A stretch of 36,585 bases of DNA from a candidate division WS1 bacterium (GCA_012523355.1 JAAYIR010000083.1:1-36585), one strand, 5' to 3'. Positions 1 through 8,620 are shown, counted from the stretch's first letter. Translations and numbers: made by a program. Notes: generated by a model from the letters alone, not told the origin.

Positions 1-63
1 CCGCGGGGAGAGGGGTAACCCGTACCGCCGTGGGAGAGACAGCCGAAAGGGGCATTCAGACAC

Positions 64-393
64 ATGCCAGCTACCGGCAGCAGCATACGAATCAAGCTCA
101 AGGCCTTTGACCATGAGCTGCTTGACCAGTCGTGCCAGCGCATCGTGGACACGGCGGAGAAGACTGGGGCACGGATCAGCGGTCCGATCCCGCTCCCCAC
201 GCGCAAGTACGTGCATGCCATTGTGCGGCCCACGGCGCTGGGGCGCAGCAGCCGCACCATGGAGCACTACGAGATTCGTGTGCACAAACGGCTGATCGAC
301 ATTCTCGAATCCACCGGACGCACGGTGGACGCCCTGATGAAGCTGGATCTGCCCGGCGGGGTGGACATCTCCATTAAGACGTCCCGGGGCTAG
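64..393 (+). CDS. rpsJ: 30S ribosomal protein S10
   Basis: S10 is a small-subunit head protein that also acts as NusE in transcription antitermination. The 109-residue product carries the family signature [16 protein letters not shown] near the N-terminus, then [10 protein letters not shown] and the [13 protein letters not shown] segment, and matches the usual length of about 102-105 plus a short N-terminal extension. ATG 64 is the only sensible start; a weak purine-rich GAAAGGGG lies about 12 nt upstream. It heads the S10 operon in this window. The genes normally before it (rpsL-rpsG-fusA-tuf) would lie to the left and are not visible. Identity is secure. Confidence 0.97.
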   Translation: MPATGSSIRIKLKAFDHELLDQSCQRIVDTAEKTGARISGPIPLPTRKYVHAIVRPTALGRSSRTMEHYEIRVHKRLIDILESTGRTVDALMKLDLPGGVDISIKTSRG

Positions 394-495
394 GTGGGGG
401 CTCTGGTCTGAGGCGCGACAGGTGCCTCCCCCGCCAGGGAGAACGGGCCACAGGCCCCTCTTGCGGAGAGGGGCAGAAGAGAGTAGTGGTGAACG
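394..495 (+). promoter_or_regulatory. S10-L3 intergenic with two overlapping hairpins
   Basis: This 102-bp spacer contains a perfect 8-bp stem GCCCCTCT/AGAGGGGC with a 5-nt loop (454-474). It also contains a shorter stem GGGCC-ACA-GGCCC (445-457) that shares bases 454-457 with the first, so the two cannot form together. Neither is followed by a T-run. Seen directly: the inverted repeats. Inferred: a possible attenuator or translational switch ahead of rplC. In E. coli the known S10-operon leader lies before S10, so this would be a different arrangement. Confidence 0.35.
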
Positions 496-1140
496 ATGCC
501 AGTCGGATTGATGGGTAAGAAATTGGGAATGACCAGGGTTTTTACCCCCGAGGGAGCAGCGGTCCCGGTGACCGTCATCGAGGTGGGCCCCTGCACTGTC
601 GTCCAACGCAAGACGCAGGATCGGGACGGGTATGAGGCTGCACAAGTCGGCTACGGTGAGCGGAAGCGCAGCCGGACGAATGGCCCGCTCACCGGACATT
701 TTGAGCGGCATGGAGTCACACCCAAGCGGTACTTGCGCGAGTGGCGGCTGGAAGCGGGCGAGGACGTGGAGGAACGACAGGAACTGACGGTGGCGATGTT
801 CGAAGCCGGGCACCAGGTGGATATCATTGGCCAGTCCAAGGGCCGGGGCTTCCAGGGCGTCATGCGCAGGCACGGACACCACGGCGGACCTGCGGCGCAC
901 GGGGCAACAATGATCCATCGTCGGGCCATGTCCTCCGGGGCAACGGACGCGGCGCGGGTTTTCCCCGGTCGTGGGATGCCTGGGCACATGGGGGCGGAGC
1001 GGGTGACAGCACGCGGCCTGACCGTGGTGCAGGTGGACGCTGATCGCAACCTGCTGCTGGTCAAGGGCTCGGTTCCGGGCCCAAACGGCGGAGTAGTCGC
1101 GGTCCAGCCCAGCAAGAAGACGGTGAAGCGAAAGGGTTGA
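496..1140 (+). CDS. rplC: 50S ribosomal protein L3
   Basis: L3 is a 23S rRNA-binding protein that nucleates large-subunit assembly near the peptidyl transferase centre. The 214-residue product begins MPVGLMGKKLGMTRVF and contains the hallmark SKGRGFQGVMRRHG loop, a GHMGAERVTARGL segment and LLLVKGSVPGPNGG near the C-terminus, all in family order and at normal length. ATG 496 is chosen; an internal ATG at 511 would give the short MGKKLGMT form but has no better ribosome-binding site. Its stop at 1138-1140 abuts rplD. Confidence 0.97.
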   Translation: MPVGLMGKKLGMTRVFTPEGAAVPVTVIEVGPCTVVQRKTQDRDGYEAAQVGYGERKRSRTNGPLTGHFERHGVTPKRYLREWRLEAGEDVEERQELTVAMFEAGHQVDIIGQSKGRGFQGVMRRHGHHGGPAAHGATMIHRRAMSSGATDAARVFPGRGMPGHMGAERVTARGLTVVQVDADRNLLLVKGSVPGPNGGVVAVQPSKKTVKRKG

Positions 1141-1145
1141 GCAGT

Positions 1146-1790
1146 ATGCCGCAGGCTGCGGTCTTGAACCTGCAAGGGGAAGAGGTGAAGCAGATCGAGT
1201 TGGACTCGACGCTGTTTGATGTGGAGCCTAACCTCGATCTGATTCACCAGGCCCTGCTATATGTTGACAACCAGCGGGCACAACCCCGCGGCCTGACGCT
1301 CTCGCGGAGTCAGGTAGCTACGACCGGGGCGAAGATGTACCGACAGAAGGGGCTGGGACGCGCTCGCCACGGCGATCGCGGAGCGCCGGTGTTCGTCGGC
1401 GGCGCCCGGGCCCATGCGCCCAAAGGGGTACGTTCGCGGCAGCGCATGCCAAAGAAGATGCGGCGTAAAGCGGTGGCGGGAGCGCTGACGGCCCAGTTCC
1501 GCAAGGGCCTGCTGCGTTTCGTGGAGGACTTCCGGCCCGATGAGGTCAGCACCCGCAAGATGGGGGAGGTACTGGAGAACCTACGCTGCAGTCGCGGGAA
1601 GGTCCTGGCGCTGGTAGGCCAGGAAGAGTACTACGACGACACTCTGGATCAGAGTTGCCGTAATCTCCCGCGCTTTGTCCTGCGCTGTGCGCCACACGTG
1701 AACGTGCGCGATCTCTTGGGAGCGGACCATATCATCGTGTCACAGGGCGCCCTGGCTCTGATGGCCTCCGGAGGTGAGGGCGATGCTTAG
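1146..1790 (+). CDS. rplD: 50S ribosomal protein L4
   Basis: L4 binds 23S rRNA, lines the peptide exit tunnel and in some bacteria represses its own operon. The product (214 residues from this start) shows SRSQVATTGAKMYRQKGLGR, then ARHGDRGAPVFVGG and MPKKMRRKAVAGAL, which form the conserved tunnel loop, and a C-terminal LLGADHIIVSQGAL. I prefer ATG 1146 (MPQAAVLNLQG), which has AAGGG 9 nt upstream. A TTG at 1137 would overlap the rplC stop (TTGA) and add three residues without a usable Shine-Dalgarno. The gene overlaps the start of rplW by 8 nt. Confidence 0.96.
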   Translation: MPQAAVLNLQGEEVKQIELDSTLFDVEPNLDLIHQALLYVDNQRAQPRGLTLSRSQVATTGAKMYRQKGLGRARHGDRGAPVFVGGARAHAPKGVRSRQRMPKKMRRKAVAGALTAQFRKGLLRFVEDFRPDEVSTRKMGEVLENLRCSRGKVLALVGQEEYYDDTLDQSCRNLPRFVLRCAPHVNVRDLLGADHIIVSQGALALMASGGEGDA

Positions 1791-2100
1791 CACGAGAGAT
1801 CAACTCATCCAGTACCGACGTCTGATCATCTCGCCGGTCATCAGCGAGAAGAGTATGGAAGCGGGCGAGGCGCAGGGCAAGTACAGCTTCCGGGTGCCTC
1901 TAAGCGCGAACAAGATTGAGATTCGCCGCGCCGTAGAAGCCCTCTTCAACGTGCGAGTGCTGTCTGTTAACACCATAAACGTGAAAGGCAAACACCGGCG
2001 ACAGAACATTCGCCATCGCATGGGCAAGACGGCGGACTGGAAGAAAGCGGTCGTGAAGCTGGCGCCCGGCGAGCGCATTGATGTTATGCAGAGCGGTTAG
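1783..2100 (+). CDS. rplW: 50S ribosomal protein L23
   Basis: L23 sits at the exit of the peptide tunnel and docks trigger factor and SRP. The 105-residue product has [20 protein letters not shown] near the N-terminus, then [20 protein letters not shown], a basic extended loop, and a [14 protein letters not shown] end, as expected for the family. ATG 1783 is preferred over the in-frame GTG 1774 because GGAGGTGAG lies 6 nt upstream of the ATG. The start overlaps the last codons of rplD, suggesting translational coupling. Confidence 0.96.
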   Translation: MLSTRDQLIQYRRLIISPVISEKSMEAGEAQGKYSFRVPLSANKIEIRRAVEALFNVRVLSVNTINVKGKHRRQNIRHRMGKTADWKKAVVKLAPGERIDVMQSG

Positions 2101-2111
2101 GAGAAAGAGTC

Positions 2112-2948
2112 ATGGCCACCAGACAACACAAGCCGACCTCGGCGGGCGAGCGCTTCCATCAGTCGCTTGACCGTCGGGACTTGGACAAGAAAGCGCCGGA
2201 GAAGAACCTGTTGGCACCCGCCAAGGCCTCGGCAGGACGCAATAACCAGGGGCGAGTCACGGTTCGGCACCAGGGCGGCGGTCACAAGCGCCGCTTGCGA
2301 ATAGTGGACTTCAGGCGGGATAAGGATGGTATTCCGGCGCGGGTGGCGGCACTGGAGTACGATCCGGGGCGATCCGCCTTCCTGGCGCTGCTCAACTACG
2401 CCGATGGCGAGAAACGCTACATCCTGGCTCCCCAGGGCATCCGCAAGGGCGACCGGTTAATGTCGGGTTCAGAGGCCCAGGCCCGCCTGGGCAACTGCCT
2501 GCCGCTGGCGCGGATACCTCTGGGCACCCAGGTACACAACGTGGAGTTGACCCCGGGACGGGGTGGACAGCTCGCTCGCGGCGCCGGAGCGGCGGCGCAA
2601 CTGGTAGCTCGCGAGGGCTCCTATGCGACCCTGCGCATGCCTTCGGGCGAGATGCGGATGGTGCCCGTGCAAGCGCGGGCGACCATCGGCCGCGTGGGCA
2701 ACACTGACCATGCCAACGTCCAGGACGGGAAGGCCGGGCGCAAACGCTGGCGTGGAGTCCGACCGGCGGTGCGGGGAGTAGTGATGAACCCTGTGGACCA
2801 TCCGCACGGTGGTGGCGAGGGTAAGGCTCCGATCGGGATGCCCTCTCCGGTCAGCCCCTGGGGCTGGAAAACACTGGGACGCAAGACACGGCGCAAGAGG
2901 AATCCGTCCAGCAAGTTCATCGTTCGCCGGCGCAAGTCTGGCCGCTAG
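2112..2948 (+). CDS. rplB: 50S ribosomal protein L2
   Basis: L2 is a core large-subunit protein needed for subunit association and peptidyl transfer. The 278-residue product is of standard length and contains [20 protein letters not shown], an OB-fold region, [13 protein letters not shown], and the diagnostic [17 protein letters not shown] loop, which carries the His near the catalytic centre, ending in [18 protein letters not shown] sits just before ATG 2112. It follows rplW by 11 nt and precedes rpsS by 22 nt. Confidence 0.98.
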   Translation: MATRQHKPTSAGERFHQSLDRRDLDKKAPEKNLLAPAKASAGRNNQGRVTVRHQGGGHKRRLRIVDFRRDKDGIPARVAALEYDPGRSAFLALLNYADGEKRYILAPQGIRKGDRLMSGSEAQARLGNCLPLARIPLGTQVHNVELTPGRGGQLARGAGAAAQLVAREGSYATLRMPSGEMRMVPVQARATIGRVGNTDHANVQDGKAGRKRWRGVRPAVRGVVMNPVDHPHGGGEGKAPIGMPSPVSPWGWKTLGRKTRRKRNPSSKFIVRRRKSGR

Positions 2949-2970
2949 GCGGCGCGGGAGAAGCATAACC

Positions 2971-3258
2971 ATGGCGAGATCCATCAAGAAGGGCCCATAT
3001 GTTAGTGAAAAGCTGCTTGCGAAGGTGGAGCGTGCACGAGGTAGCGGCGAGCAGCGGATCATCAAGACCTGGTCGAGGCGATCTACCATCTTCCCGGAGA
3101 TGGTGGGCCTGACCATCGCAGTGCACGATGGCCGGCGGCACGTGCCTCTGTACATTACAGAGAACATGGTCGGGCACAAGCTGGGCGAGTTTGCCCCCAC
3201 GCGGACCTATCGCGGCATGCGGCCGGCTCGGCGTGAGCGGGCCACGGGGCCCCAGTAG
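2971..3258 (+). CDS. rpsS: 30S ribosomal protein S19
   Basis: S19 pairs with S13 in the head of the small subunit near the A and P sites. The 95-residue product starts [16 protein letters not shown] and contains [20 protein letters not shown], then [18 protein letters not shown], which is the complete family signature. The reading frame is open upstream to 2809 inside rplB, but ATG 2971 gives the canonical N-terminus, with a GGGAGAAG ribosome-binding site 8 nt upstream. Confidence 0.97.
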   Translation: MARSIKKGPYVSEKLLAKVERARGSGEQRIIKTWSRRSTIFPEMVGLTIAVHDGRRHVPLYITENMVGHKLGEFAPTRTYRGMRPARRERATGPQ

Positions 3259-3347
3259 CCTTCTCTGCAGAGGCTAACTGGCGTGGCGTCGCGCAGACGA
3301 CGCTGGGCAAGCTTCTTTCTAGAGCAGATGGCGGGAGAGTAGAGAAC

Positions 3348-3683
3348 ATGGAAGTCAAGGCAGTCTCCAAATGGGTACGGACGGGGCCTCGCAAGTTGCG
3401 CAAGTATGCGGATCTCGTCCGCAACGAGCCGATCTCGCGAGCGCGCGGACTCTTGCACGTGCATCCTTCGCCGGCGGCCAAGGCCCTCCTGAAGGCGCTG
3501 GACTCGGCGGTCGCCAACGCGGAGAACAACCATAACCTGGATGTCGAGGACCTGCGCATCAAAGCCTTGATGGTGGACGGCGCGATGAAGATTCCGCGGC
3601 TGAAGCCACGGGCTCGCGGCCGTGCCGATCGGTTCTATCACCGGAGCTGCCATATTACCGTGGTGGTGACCGACGAGGCGTAG
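3348..3683 (+). CDS. rplV: 50S ribosomal protein L22
   Basis: L22 lines the exit tunnel with L4 and contacts every 23S rRNA domain. The 111-residue product starts MEVKAVSKWVRTGPRKLRKY and shows ALLKALDSAVANAENNHNLD, then PRLKPRARGRADRFYHRSCH followed by ITVVV, in which the beta-hairpin and the RARGRA segment are typical. Length is normal. An 89-bp spacer separates it from rpsS and holds a small perfect stem GCGTCG/CGACGC (3286-3303). GGGAG lies 10 nt before ATG 3348. Confidence 0.95.
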   Translation: MEVKAVSKWVRTGPRKLRKYADLVRNEPISRARGLLHVHPSPAAKALLKALDSAVANAENNHNLDVEDLRIKALMVDGAMKIPRLKPRARGRADRFYHRSCHITVVVTDEA

Positions 3684-3786
3684 GAGTCCGGAGTCAGTCG
3701 GAGGCGTCGGGAACACGCCGAAGCCATCAGGAGAGGCAGAGGCCGACAAGTCTCTACGACCGGAAGTGCAACGGAGAGTGAACTGA

Positions 3787-4728
3787 ATGGGTCAAAAAGT
3801 CCATCCCTACGGGTTTCGTCTAGGAGTCATTCGCAAGGCGCGCAGTCGCTGGTTTGCGGAGGGCGCAGCCTTTCGCGATCAACTGCTGCAGGACGTGGTG
3901 ATCCGCAGGTTCATCATGGACAATCACCGCAATGCCGGCATTTCCGACGTTTTGATCGAACGGACTGCCAGTAATGTCAGCGTGACCATACAGACCGCCA
4001 AACCGGGAGTCATCATTGGCCGTGGCGGCAGAGACGTGGACGTGTTGCGGCAGACGCTGGAGAAGAAGACCGGCGGCCGCTTGCGGCTCAACGTGGAGGA
4101 GACTCCTGACCCGGATGTCAACGCGCAGCTCATCGCGGAGAATATCGCTGGGCAGATCGAGCGCCGGGTCTCGCACCGGCGGGCCATGCAGCAGGCGGTC
4201 GAGCGGGCGATGCGCATGGGCGCGCTGGGTGTGCGGGCTGCGGTCTCGGGCCGGCTGTCAGGTGCAGAGATCGCCCGTACCGAATCGGTGGGGCCGATTG
4301 GGCGCGTGCCGCTGCATACGCTGCGAGCGGATGTAGAGTATGGGTTGGCCAGTGCCCAGACCGCCTACGGCAACATTGGGGTGAAGGTCTGGGTGTATAA
4401 GGGTGAAGTGCTCCCGCCGCGCAAGGGCGAGCGGGTCAAGACCACCGAGCCTGGCGCCGGACCGAGCGCGGAGGACTGGGAGCGCGTGGCGGCGGCCGCA
4501 CGGCATCGGGAGACCCCCGCAGCTGCGGCAGCGGAGGCCGAGACCAGTCCGGAAGCTGCTGCTGAGCCTCTCGCGGAGGCGGCCGTGGAGACCCCGGCTC
4601 CGGAGACCGTTGAGTCGGCAGAAGAGACCGTGCCGGTGGCTCCCGAGACCGTCGCGGAGCCGCAGACCCCCACTGAGGAGTCTGCACCAGAGGTGGCGCA
4701 GGAGGACAGTAAAGATGTTGATGCCTAA
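3787..4728 (+). CDS. rpsC: 30S ribosomal protein S3 with long acidic C-terminal tail
   Basis: S3 forms the mRNA entry channel of the 30S subunit. The N-terminal part is canonical: [16 protein letters not shown], a KH domain with [15 protein letters not shown] around residues 75-90, and a C-terminal S3 domain ending near residue 211 ([20 protein letters not shown]). The protein then continues to 313 residues, about 90-100 more than usual, with an Ala/Glu/Pro/Thr-rich acidic and probably disordered tail. Tails of this kind exist on S3 in several phyla, but this one is long. The last 14 nt overlap the start of rplP. Identity is certain; the role of the tail is unknown. Confidence 0.97.
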   Translation: MGQKVHPYGFRLGVIRKARSRWFAEGAAFRDQLLQDVVIRRFIMDNHRNAGISDVLIERTASNVSVTIQTAKPGVIIGRGGRDVDVLRQTLEKKTGGRLRLNVEETPDPDVNAQLIAENIAGQIERRVSHRRAMQQAVERAMRMGALGVRAAVSGRLSGAEIARTESVGPIGRVPLHTLRADVEYGLASAQTAYGNIGVKVWVYKGEVLPPRKGERVKTTEPGAGPSAEDWERVAAAARHRETPAAAAAEAETSPEAAAEPLAEAAVETPAPETVESAEETVPVAPETVAEPQTPTEESAPEVAQEDSKDVDA

Positions 4729-5125
4729 GCGCAGCAAATACCGCAAGACCCATCGCGGGCGCATGGCGGGGAACGCCAAGGGCGGCTACACTCTGACCCA
4801 GGGCGAGTATGGCTTGATGGCTGAGCAATGTCACTGGATCACGGCCCGGCAGATTGAGGCGGCCCGTGTCGCCATGACCCGGCGCGCGCATCGTGGCGGG
4901 AAGATCTGGATCCGCATCTTCCCTGATAAGCCAGTGACCGCCAAGCCGCTGGAGACGCGAATGGGCAAGGGTAAGGGTGCGGTGGATCACTACGTGGCTG
5001 TCGTCAAGCCTGGAAGGATCATGTTTGAGATGGCCGGGGTACCGCTGGACGTCGCCAAGGATGCCATGCGCCTGGCCGCGCGTAAGCTACCCATTCCCAC
5101 CCGGTTCGTGACACGGGAGGACTAA
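4715..5125 (+). CDS. rplP: 50S ribosomal protein L16
   Basis: L16 sits at the A-site tRNA elbow and organises the peptidyl transferase centre. The 136-residue product reads [19 protein letters not shown], then [40 protein letters not shown] and [18 protein letters not shown], a full family match. The start is ATG 4715 (MLMPKR, equivalent to the common MLQPKR); CAGGAGGAC lies 7 nt before it, inside the tail-coding part of rpsC, which it overlaps by 14 nt. An in-frame ATG at 4721 is the only alternative. Confidence 0.96.
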   Translation: MLMPKRSKYRKTHRGRMAGNAKGGYTLTQGEYGLMAEQCHWITARQIEAARVAMTRRAHRGGKIWIRIFPDKPVTAKPLETRMGKGKGAVDHYVAVVKPGRIMFEMAGVPLDVAKDAMRLAARKLPIPTRFVTRED

Positions 5126-5127
5126 TC

Positions 5128-5370
5128 ATGCCAGACAATGCCAGCAGCACCCGGGATTTCCTGGAACAGATCAAACGAGCTCCCTCGGAGGAACTGGTGG
5201 CCCGCGGTCGCCAGATCTCTGAGAGCCTTTTCAACCTGCGCTTTCGCCTGGCCTCCGGGCAGGTGGAGGACCCCAAGCGTCTGCGCAAGTACAAGAAGGC
5301 CTTGGCGCGCATCAACACTGTTTTGCGGGCCCGCGAGTTGGCCGCTGATGAGCGAGGCGAAACAAAATGA
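5128..5370 (+). CDS. rpmC: 50S ribosomal protein L29
   Basis: L29 is a small two-helix protein beside L23 at the tunnel exit. The 80-residue product shows [20 protein letters not shown] followed by [20 protein letters not shown] and [12 protein letters not shown], the standard antiparallel helical hairpin, with a slightly longer N-terminus ([19 protein letters not shown]) than the usual 60-70 residue form. GGAGG lies 7 nt before ATG 5128. It ends in an ATGA overlap with rpsQ. Confidence 0.94.
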   Translation: MPDNASSTRDFLEQIKRAPSEELVARGRQISESLFNLRFRLASGQVEDPKRLRKYKKALARINTVLRARELAADERGETK

Positions 5371-5627
5371 CGCAAGAACGTGGAACCCGTCGCGTTCAAC
5401 AGGGTGTAGTGGTCAGCAATAAGATGGACAAGACCGTGGTGGTCAAGCTCGAGCGCACCACCCGGCATCCTCTTTACGGCAAGGTTGTCAAGCGGGCCTC
5501 GAAGTGCAAAGCGCATGACGAGGAGAACGCGTGCCAGCTCGGGGACGTGGTGCGTATGGTGGAGCGCCGCCCTTTGAGCCGGGAGAAGCATTGGCGCGTT
5601 GTTGAGATTGTCTCACGAGCGAAGTAG
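5367..5627 (+). CDS. rpsQ: 30S ribosomal protein S17
   Basis: S17 is an OB-fold protein that binds 16S rRNA early in 30S assembly. The 86-residue product contains [40 protein letters not shown] and [20 protein letters not shown], the complete family pattern. The ATG overlaps the rpmC stop (ATGA). In most bacteria the next gene is rplN; here an EF-G-like GTPase gene intervenes after 23 nt. Confidence 0.96.
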   Translation: MTQERGTRRVQQGVVVSNKMDKTVVVKLERTTRHPLYGKVVKRASKCKAHDEENACQLGDVVRMVERRPLSREKHWRVVEIVSRAK

Positions 5628-5650
5628 TTGACAGGCAGGAGGCCGAATCA

Positions 5651-7726
5651 GTGGCTGAGTTTGCCAGTGACAACATCAGAAATCTAGTCGTGGTCGGGCA
5701 TCGGGGCTGCGGGAAGACCACCTTGGTGGAGGCTCTGCTGTTTGCCGCCGGCGCAACCAAGCGTCTAGGGAGCGTGGAGGAGGGCAATACCGTCACGGAC
5801 TTCGAGCCGGAGGAGAAGGAACGGCAGATGTCCATCTTCCCGGCTCTGGCACACTGCAAGAGCGGTGGCGCCAAGCTGAATCTCATTGATGCGCCGGGCT
5901 ACGCCGAGTTCATTGGCCAGGTGATCCCTTGCCTGTGGGTGGCGGAGACCGCGCTGCTGACCGTGGATGCGGTGGCGGGGGTAGAGGTCCAGACGCGGCG
6001 GATGTGGATGCTGGCCCGGGAACAGGGTTTGGCCGTGGTGGCTGTCATTAGCCGGCTTGACCGGGAGCGGGCGAACTTTGCAGACGCACTCGCCTCGCTG
6101 CGGGAGAGTTTGAGCGGTGTGGAATTCGTACCCGTACAGATCCCCCTCGGGGAAGAGGCTTCGATGAGCGGGGTCGTGGACCTGATCGCGATGCAGGCCT
6201 ACCTGGGAGACAGTAAGACTCCGGCGGCGATTCCGGCCGAGGCTGCTGAAGCGGCTGCCAGTGCGCGGGCCGCGCTGGTGGATGCAGTGGCGGCCACCGA
6301 CGACGACTTGACCATGGCTTTTCTGGAAAACGATGCCCTGAGCGAGGAGGAACTGCTGACTGGACTGCGCGAGGCCGTGCGCGGCGGGAAACTGGTGCCG
6401 GTACTGGCCAGTGCGGCAGGCAAGTCTGTGGGCGCGGCGGCGGCGCTGAAGGCTCTGACCGAGCTGGCGCCCTCGCCGCTCGGGATGAAGAAGTGGGAGG
6501 GGACGGTAGCCAAGAGCGAGGAGACCGTGGAGGTTCAGCCCGAGGACGCGTTGTCGTTAGTCGTGTTCAAGACCATGAGCGACCCGTACGTGGGACGGAT
6601 CAGCTTGTTGCGGGTGGTCTCCGGTGAGGCTCAAGCCGACGTCACCGTTACCAACGCGAACACCGGGCAGCGCGAGCGCCTGGCGGGGCTATCGTTGATG
6701 CAGGGCTCGGAGGCCCTGTCGGCGGGAACGCTGGCCCCTGGCGATCTGGGTTGCGTCAGTAAGCTGGAAGCCACGCTTACCGGGCACACACTCTGTGATC
6801 CCAAGCGAACGGTCATCTTGTCTGCGCCGCCTCTCCCTGAGGGTATGCATGCCGTGGCCCTGCAAGCGGCCTCTCGCGCGGATCAGGACAAGCTCTCGCA
6901 GGCCCTGGCGCGCATTGGCGAGGAGGACGTAAGCTTCCGCTATGAGCGTGACTCCGAGACGGGGGAGCTGGTGGCGCACGGCATGGGGCCGTTACATGTG
7001 GATCTGGCCATTCAGCGCCTCAAGCGCAAGTTTGACGTGGCTGTAGAGCAGAAGGCTCCGCGTATTGCTTACCGCGAGACTATCAAGCGTAAGGTCGAGG
7101 TCCAGGGACGGCACAAGAAGCAGACTGGTGGGCGGGGCCAGTTTGGGGACATCTGGCTGCGTGTCGAGCCGCTGGAGCGTGGCGCCGGTTACGAATTCGT
7201 GGATGAGGTGGTGGGGGGCTCTGTGCCCCGGAACTTCATCCCGGCGGTTGAGAAGGGAGTGGCCGATGTCCTGGCCCGCGGCCCGCTGGCCGGCTACCCC
7301 GTGGTGGACGTCAGAGCCACCCTATACGATGGGTCGAGCCATCCAGTGGACTCTTCTGAACAGGCTTTCCGCATGGCGGGACAGATCGGCATGCGCAGGG
7401 CTCTGGAGGAAGGCTCGCTGCAGCTGCTCGAGCCGATTGCGCTAGTAGAGGTCACCGCGCCGGAGAATCTGACGGGGGACATCATCAGTGACCTGAACGG
7501 CAAACGGGGACAGATCCTGGGCATGGACAGCCTGGGGGGCGGCCTGCAGGTCGTGCGCGCTCGCGTGCCCTTTGCCGAGTTGGCTGCCTATGCCGGCGAC
7601 CTCCGCTCGATCAGCCAGGGCCGGGCCAGCTATACGGTGGAGTTCTCCCATTACCAGGAAGTACCGCATGATCAGGAGCAGCGTATCGTCGCCGAAGCCA
7701 AGGCCGCACAAGAGGACAAGGGGTAG
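5651..7726 (+). CDS. EF-G-like translational GTPase (EF-G paralogue)
   Basis: The 691-residue protein has the full EF-G domain order: G domain, domain II (about 290-385), III, IV (GGRGQFGDIWLRVEP and the SSHPVDSSEQAF region) and V (LVEVTAPENLTGDIISDLNG). It belongs with the EF-G-2/EF-G-like paralogues rather than canonical FusA: the P-loop is GHRGCGKTTL (16-25), and the G3 motif DAPGY (80-84) has Tyr at the position of EF-G's catalytic His. The G4 motif, normally NKxD, reads SRLD (134-137), so guanine recognition may be altered. GTG 5651 has AGGAGG 8 nt upstream. Its position between rpsQ and rplN is unusual; a canonical fusA presumably lies upstream of rpsJ outside the window. Precise function (translocase, back-translocase, recycling or other) cannot be told. 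Confidence 0.9.
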   Translation: MAEFASDNIRNLVVVGHRGCGKTTLVEALLFAAGATKRLGSVEEGNTVTDFEPEEKERQMSIFPALAHCKSGGAKLNLIDAPGYAEFIGQVIPCLWVAETALLTVDAVAGVEVQTRRMWMLAREQGLAVVAVISRLDRERANFADALASLRESLSGVEFVPVQIPLGEEASMSGVVDLIAMQAYLGDSKTPAAIPAEAAEAAASARAALVDAVAATDDDLTMAFLENDALSEEELLTGLREAVRGGKLVPVLASAAGKSVGAAAALKALTELAPSPLGMKKWEGTVAKSEETVEVQPEDALSLVVFKTMSDPYVGRISLLRVVSGEAQADVTVTNANTGQRERLAGLSLMQGSEALSAGTLAPGDLGCVSKLEATLTGHTLCDPKRTVILSAPPLPEGMHAVALQAASRADQDKLSQALARIGEEDVSFRYERDSETGELVAHGMGPLHVDLAIQRLKRKFDVAVEQKAPRIAYRETIKRKVEVQGRHKKQTGGRGQFGDIWLRVEPLERGAGYEFVDEVVGGSVPRNFIPAVEKGVADVLARGPLAGYPVVDVRATLYDGSSHPVDSSEQAFRMAGQIGMRRALEEGSLQLLEPIALVEVTAPENLTGDIISDLNGKRGQILGMDSLGGGLQVVRARVPFAELAAYAGDLRSISQGRASYTVEFSHYQEVPHDQEQRIVAEAKAAQEDKG

Positions 7727-7777
7727 GACGGGAGTCTCGCCCGTCCGCGGCATGACAGGCGAGAGGCCTGTCCTACC
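7722..7777. repeat. REPIN-like inverted palindrome doublet, copy 1 (full)
   Basis: This 56-bp element is bounded by the inverted repeat GGTAGGAC (7722-7729) and GTCCTACC (7770-7777). It is built of two hairpin arms, GACGGG...CCCGTC (7728-7745) and GACAGGC...GCCTGTC (7754-7772). The second arm, read in reverse complement, is a variant of the first, so the element is an inverted pair. Its left end supplies the TAG stop (7724-7726) of the EF-G-like gene, and its right end sits just before the rplN ribosome-binding site. Confidence 0.75.
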
Positions 7778-7791
7778 GGAAGGAACATATC

Positions 7792-8160
7792 ATGATCCAG
7801 ACAGAAACGCGACTAAAGGTTACCGACAATTCCGGGGTGCAAGAGATTGGCTGCATCCGGGTGAGGGGCGTTGGCCGCAGGCGCTGGGGCTCGCTGGGCG
7901 ATGAGGTTGTCGCCTCCGCCAAGCAGGTTACACCTTCCAGCCCCATCCCCAAGGGCACGGTACTGAGAGCGGTCATCGTGCGTTGCCGACCGCCAGTGCA
8001 GCGCGCAGACGGCAGCCAGATTCGGTTTGATGATAACGCAGCGGTGATTGTGGACAACCAGGGGAACCCCCAGTGTACGCGGGTGTTTGGTCCGGTGGCG
8101 CGCGAGTTGCGTGAGAAGCAGTACCTGAAGATCATCTCGCTGGCGCCGGAAGTCATCTAG
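7792..8160 (+). CDS. rplN: 50S ribosomal protein L14
   Basis: L14 lies at the subunit interface and contacts 16S helix 14. The 122-residue product starts [20 protein letters not shown] and continues [52 protein letters not shown] and FGPVARELR, of standard length throughout. AAGGA is 7 nt upstream of ATG 7792. It opens the remainder of the spc operon after the EF-G-like gene and the palindromic repeat. Confidence 0.97.
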   Translation: MIQTETRLKVTDNSGVQEIGCIRVRGVGRRRWGSLGDEVVASAKQVTPSSPIPKGTVLRAVIVRCRPPVQRADGSQIRFDDNAAVIVDNQGNPQCTRVFGPVARELREKQYLKIISLAPEVI

Positions 8161-8184
8161 TTCTCGCGGGAAAGTGAGCATGTC

Positions 8185-8547
8185 ATGGGCAGGCAAACAC
8201 AAACAGGCGCACACAAATCCCTGAGCATCAAGAAGGGTGACGAGGTGCTGGTGCTGACGGGCACCGATCGCAGCTTCAAAGGGCATCAGAAGCGCGGCAA
8301 GGTGCTGGGCGCGCTGCCCAAGGAGGACCGCCTGATCGTGGAGGGCGTAAACCTCATCAAGCGCGCAGTGCGCAAGAATCAGCGGCTGCGCCAGGGGGGG
8401 ATCATCACCAGTCCGGGGCATATCCACCGGTCCAACGTGATGCTTATCTGCCCGCAGTGCGACAAGCCGACGCGGGTCAGGCACCGGGTCAACGAGCAAG
8501 GCCAGCGGGTGCGGGTCTGCAGACGCTGCAACAAGGATGTTGACTAG
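8185..8547 (+). CDS. rplX: 50S ribosomal protein L24, zinc-ribbon type
   Basis: L24 initiates large-subunit assembly. The 120-residue product has the KOW motif (SIKKGDEVLVLTGTDRSFKG) followed by GKVLGALPKEDRLIVEGVNL and a C-terminal tail with two Cys pairs, CPQC (89-92) and CRRC (112-115), which should bind zinc. Such a Cys-containing L24 tail occurs in a subset of bacteria. An overlapping out-of-frame ATG at 8180 is ignored. Identity is clear; zinc binding is inferred from the cysteines. Confidence 0.96.
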   Translation: MGRQTQTGAHKSLSIKKGDEVLVLTGTDRSFKGHQKRGKVLGALPKEDRLIVEGVNLIKRAVRKNQRLRQGGIITSPGHIHRSNVMLICPQCDKPTRVRHRVNEQGQRVRVCRRCNKDVD

Positions 8548-8620
8548 CGGAAGTTCTTCCCAGCCGCCGGCGAGCGTGGAGCGCTGGCCCATGGGCGGCG
8601 AGTGAAAGCGAAGGCACAAG

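Noticed and set aside
4258-4779. Long minus-strand open frame opposite the rpsC tail
   Set aside because: It mirrors the low-complexity GC-rich tail of S3, has no domain, and is a shadow frame.
5628-5633. TTGACA just after rpsQ as a -35 box
   Set aside because: No acceptable -10 lies 15-19 bp downstream; the sequence there is the GTG start of the EF-G-like gene.
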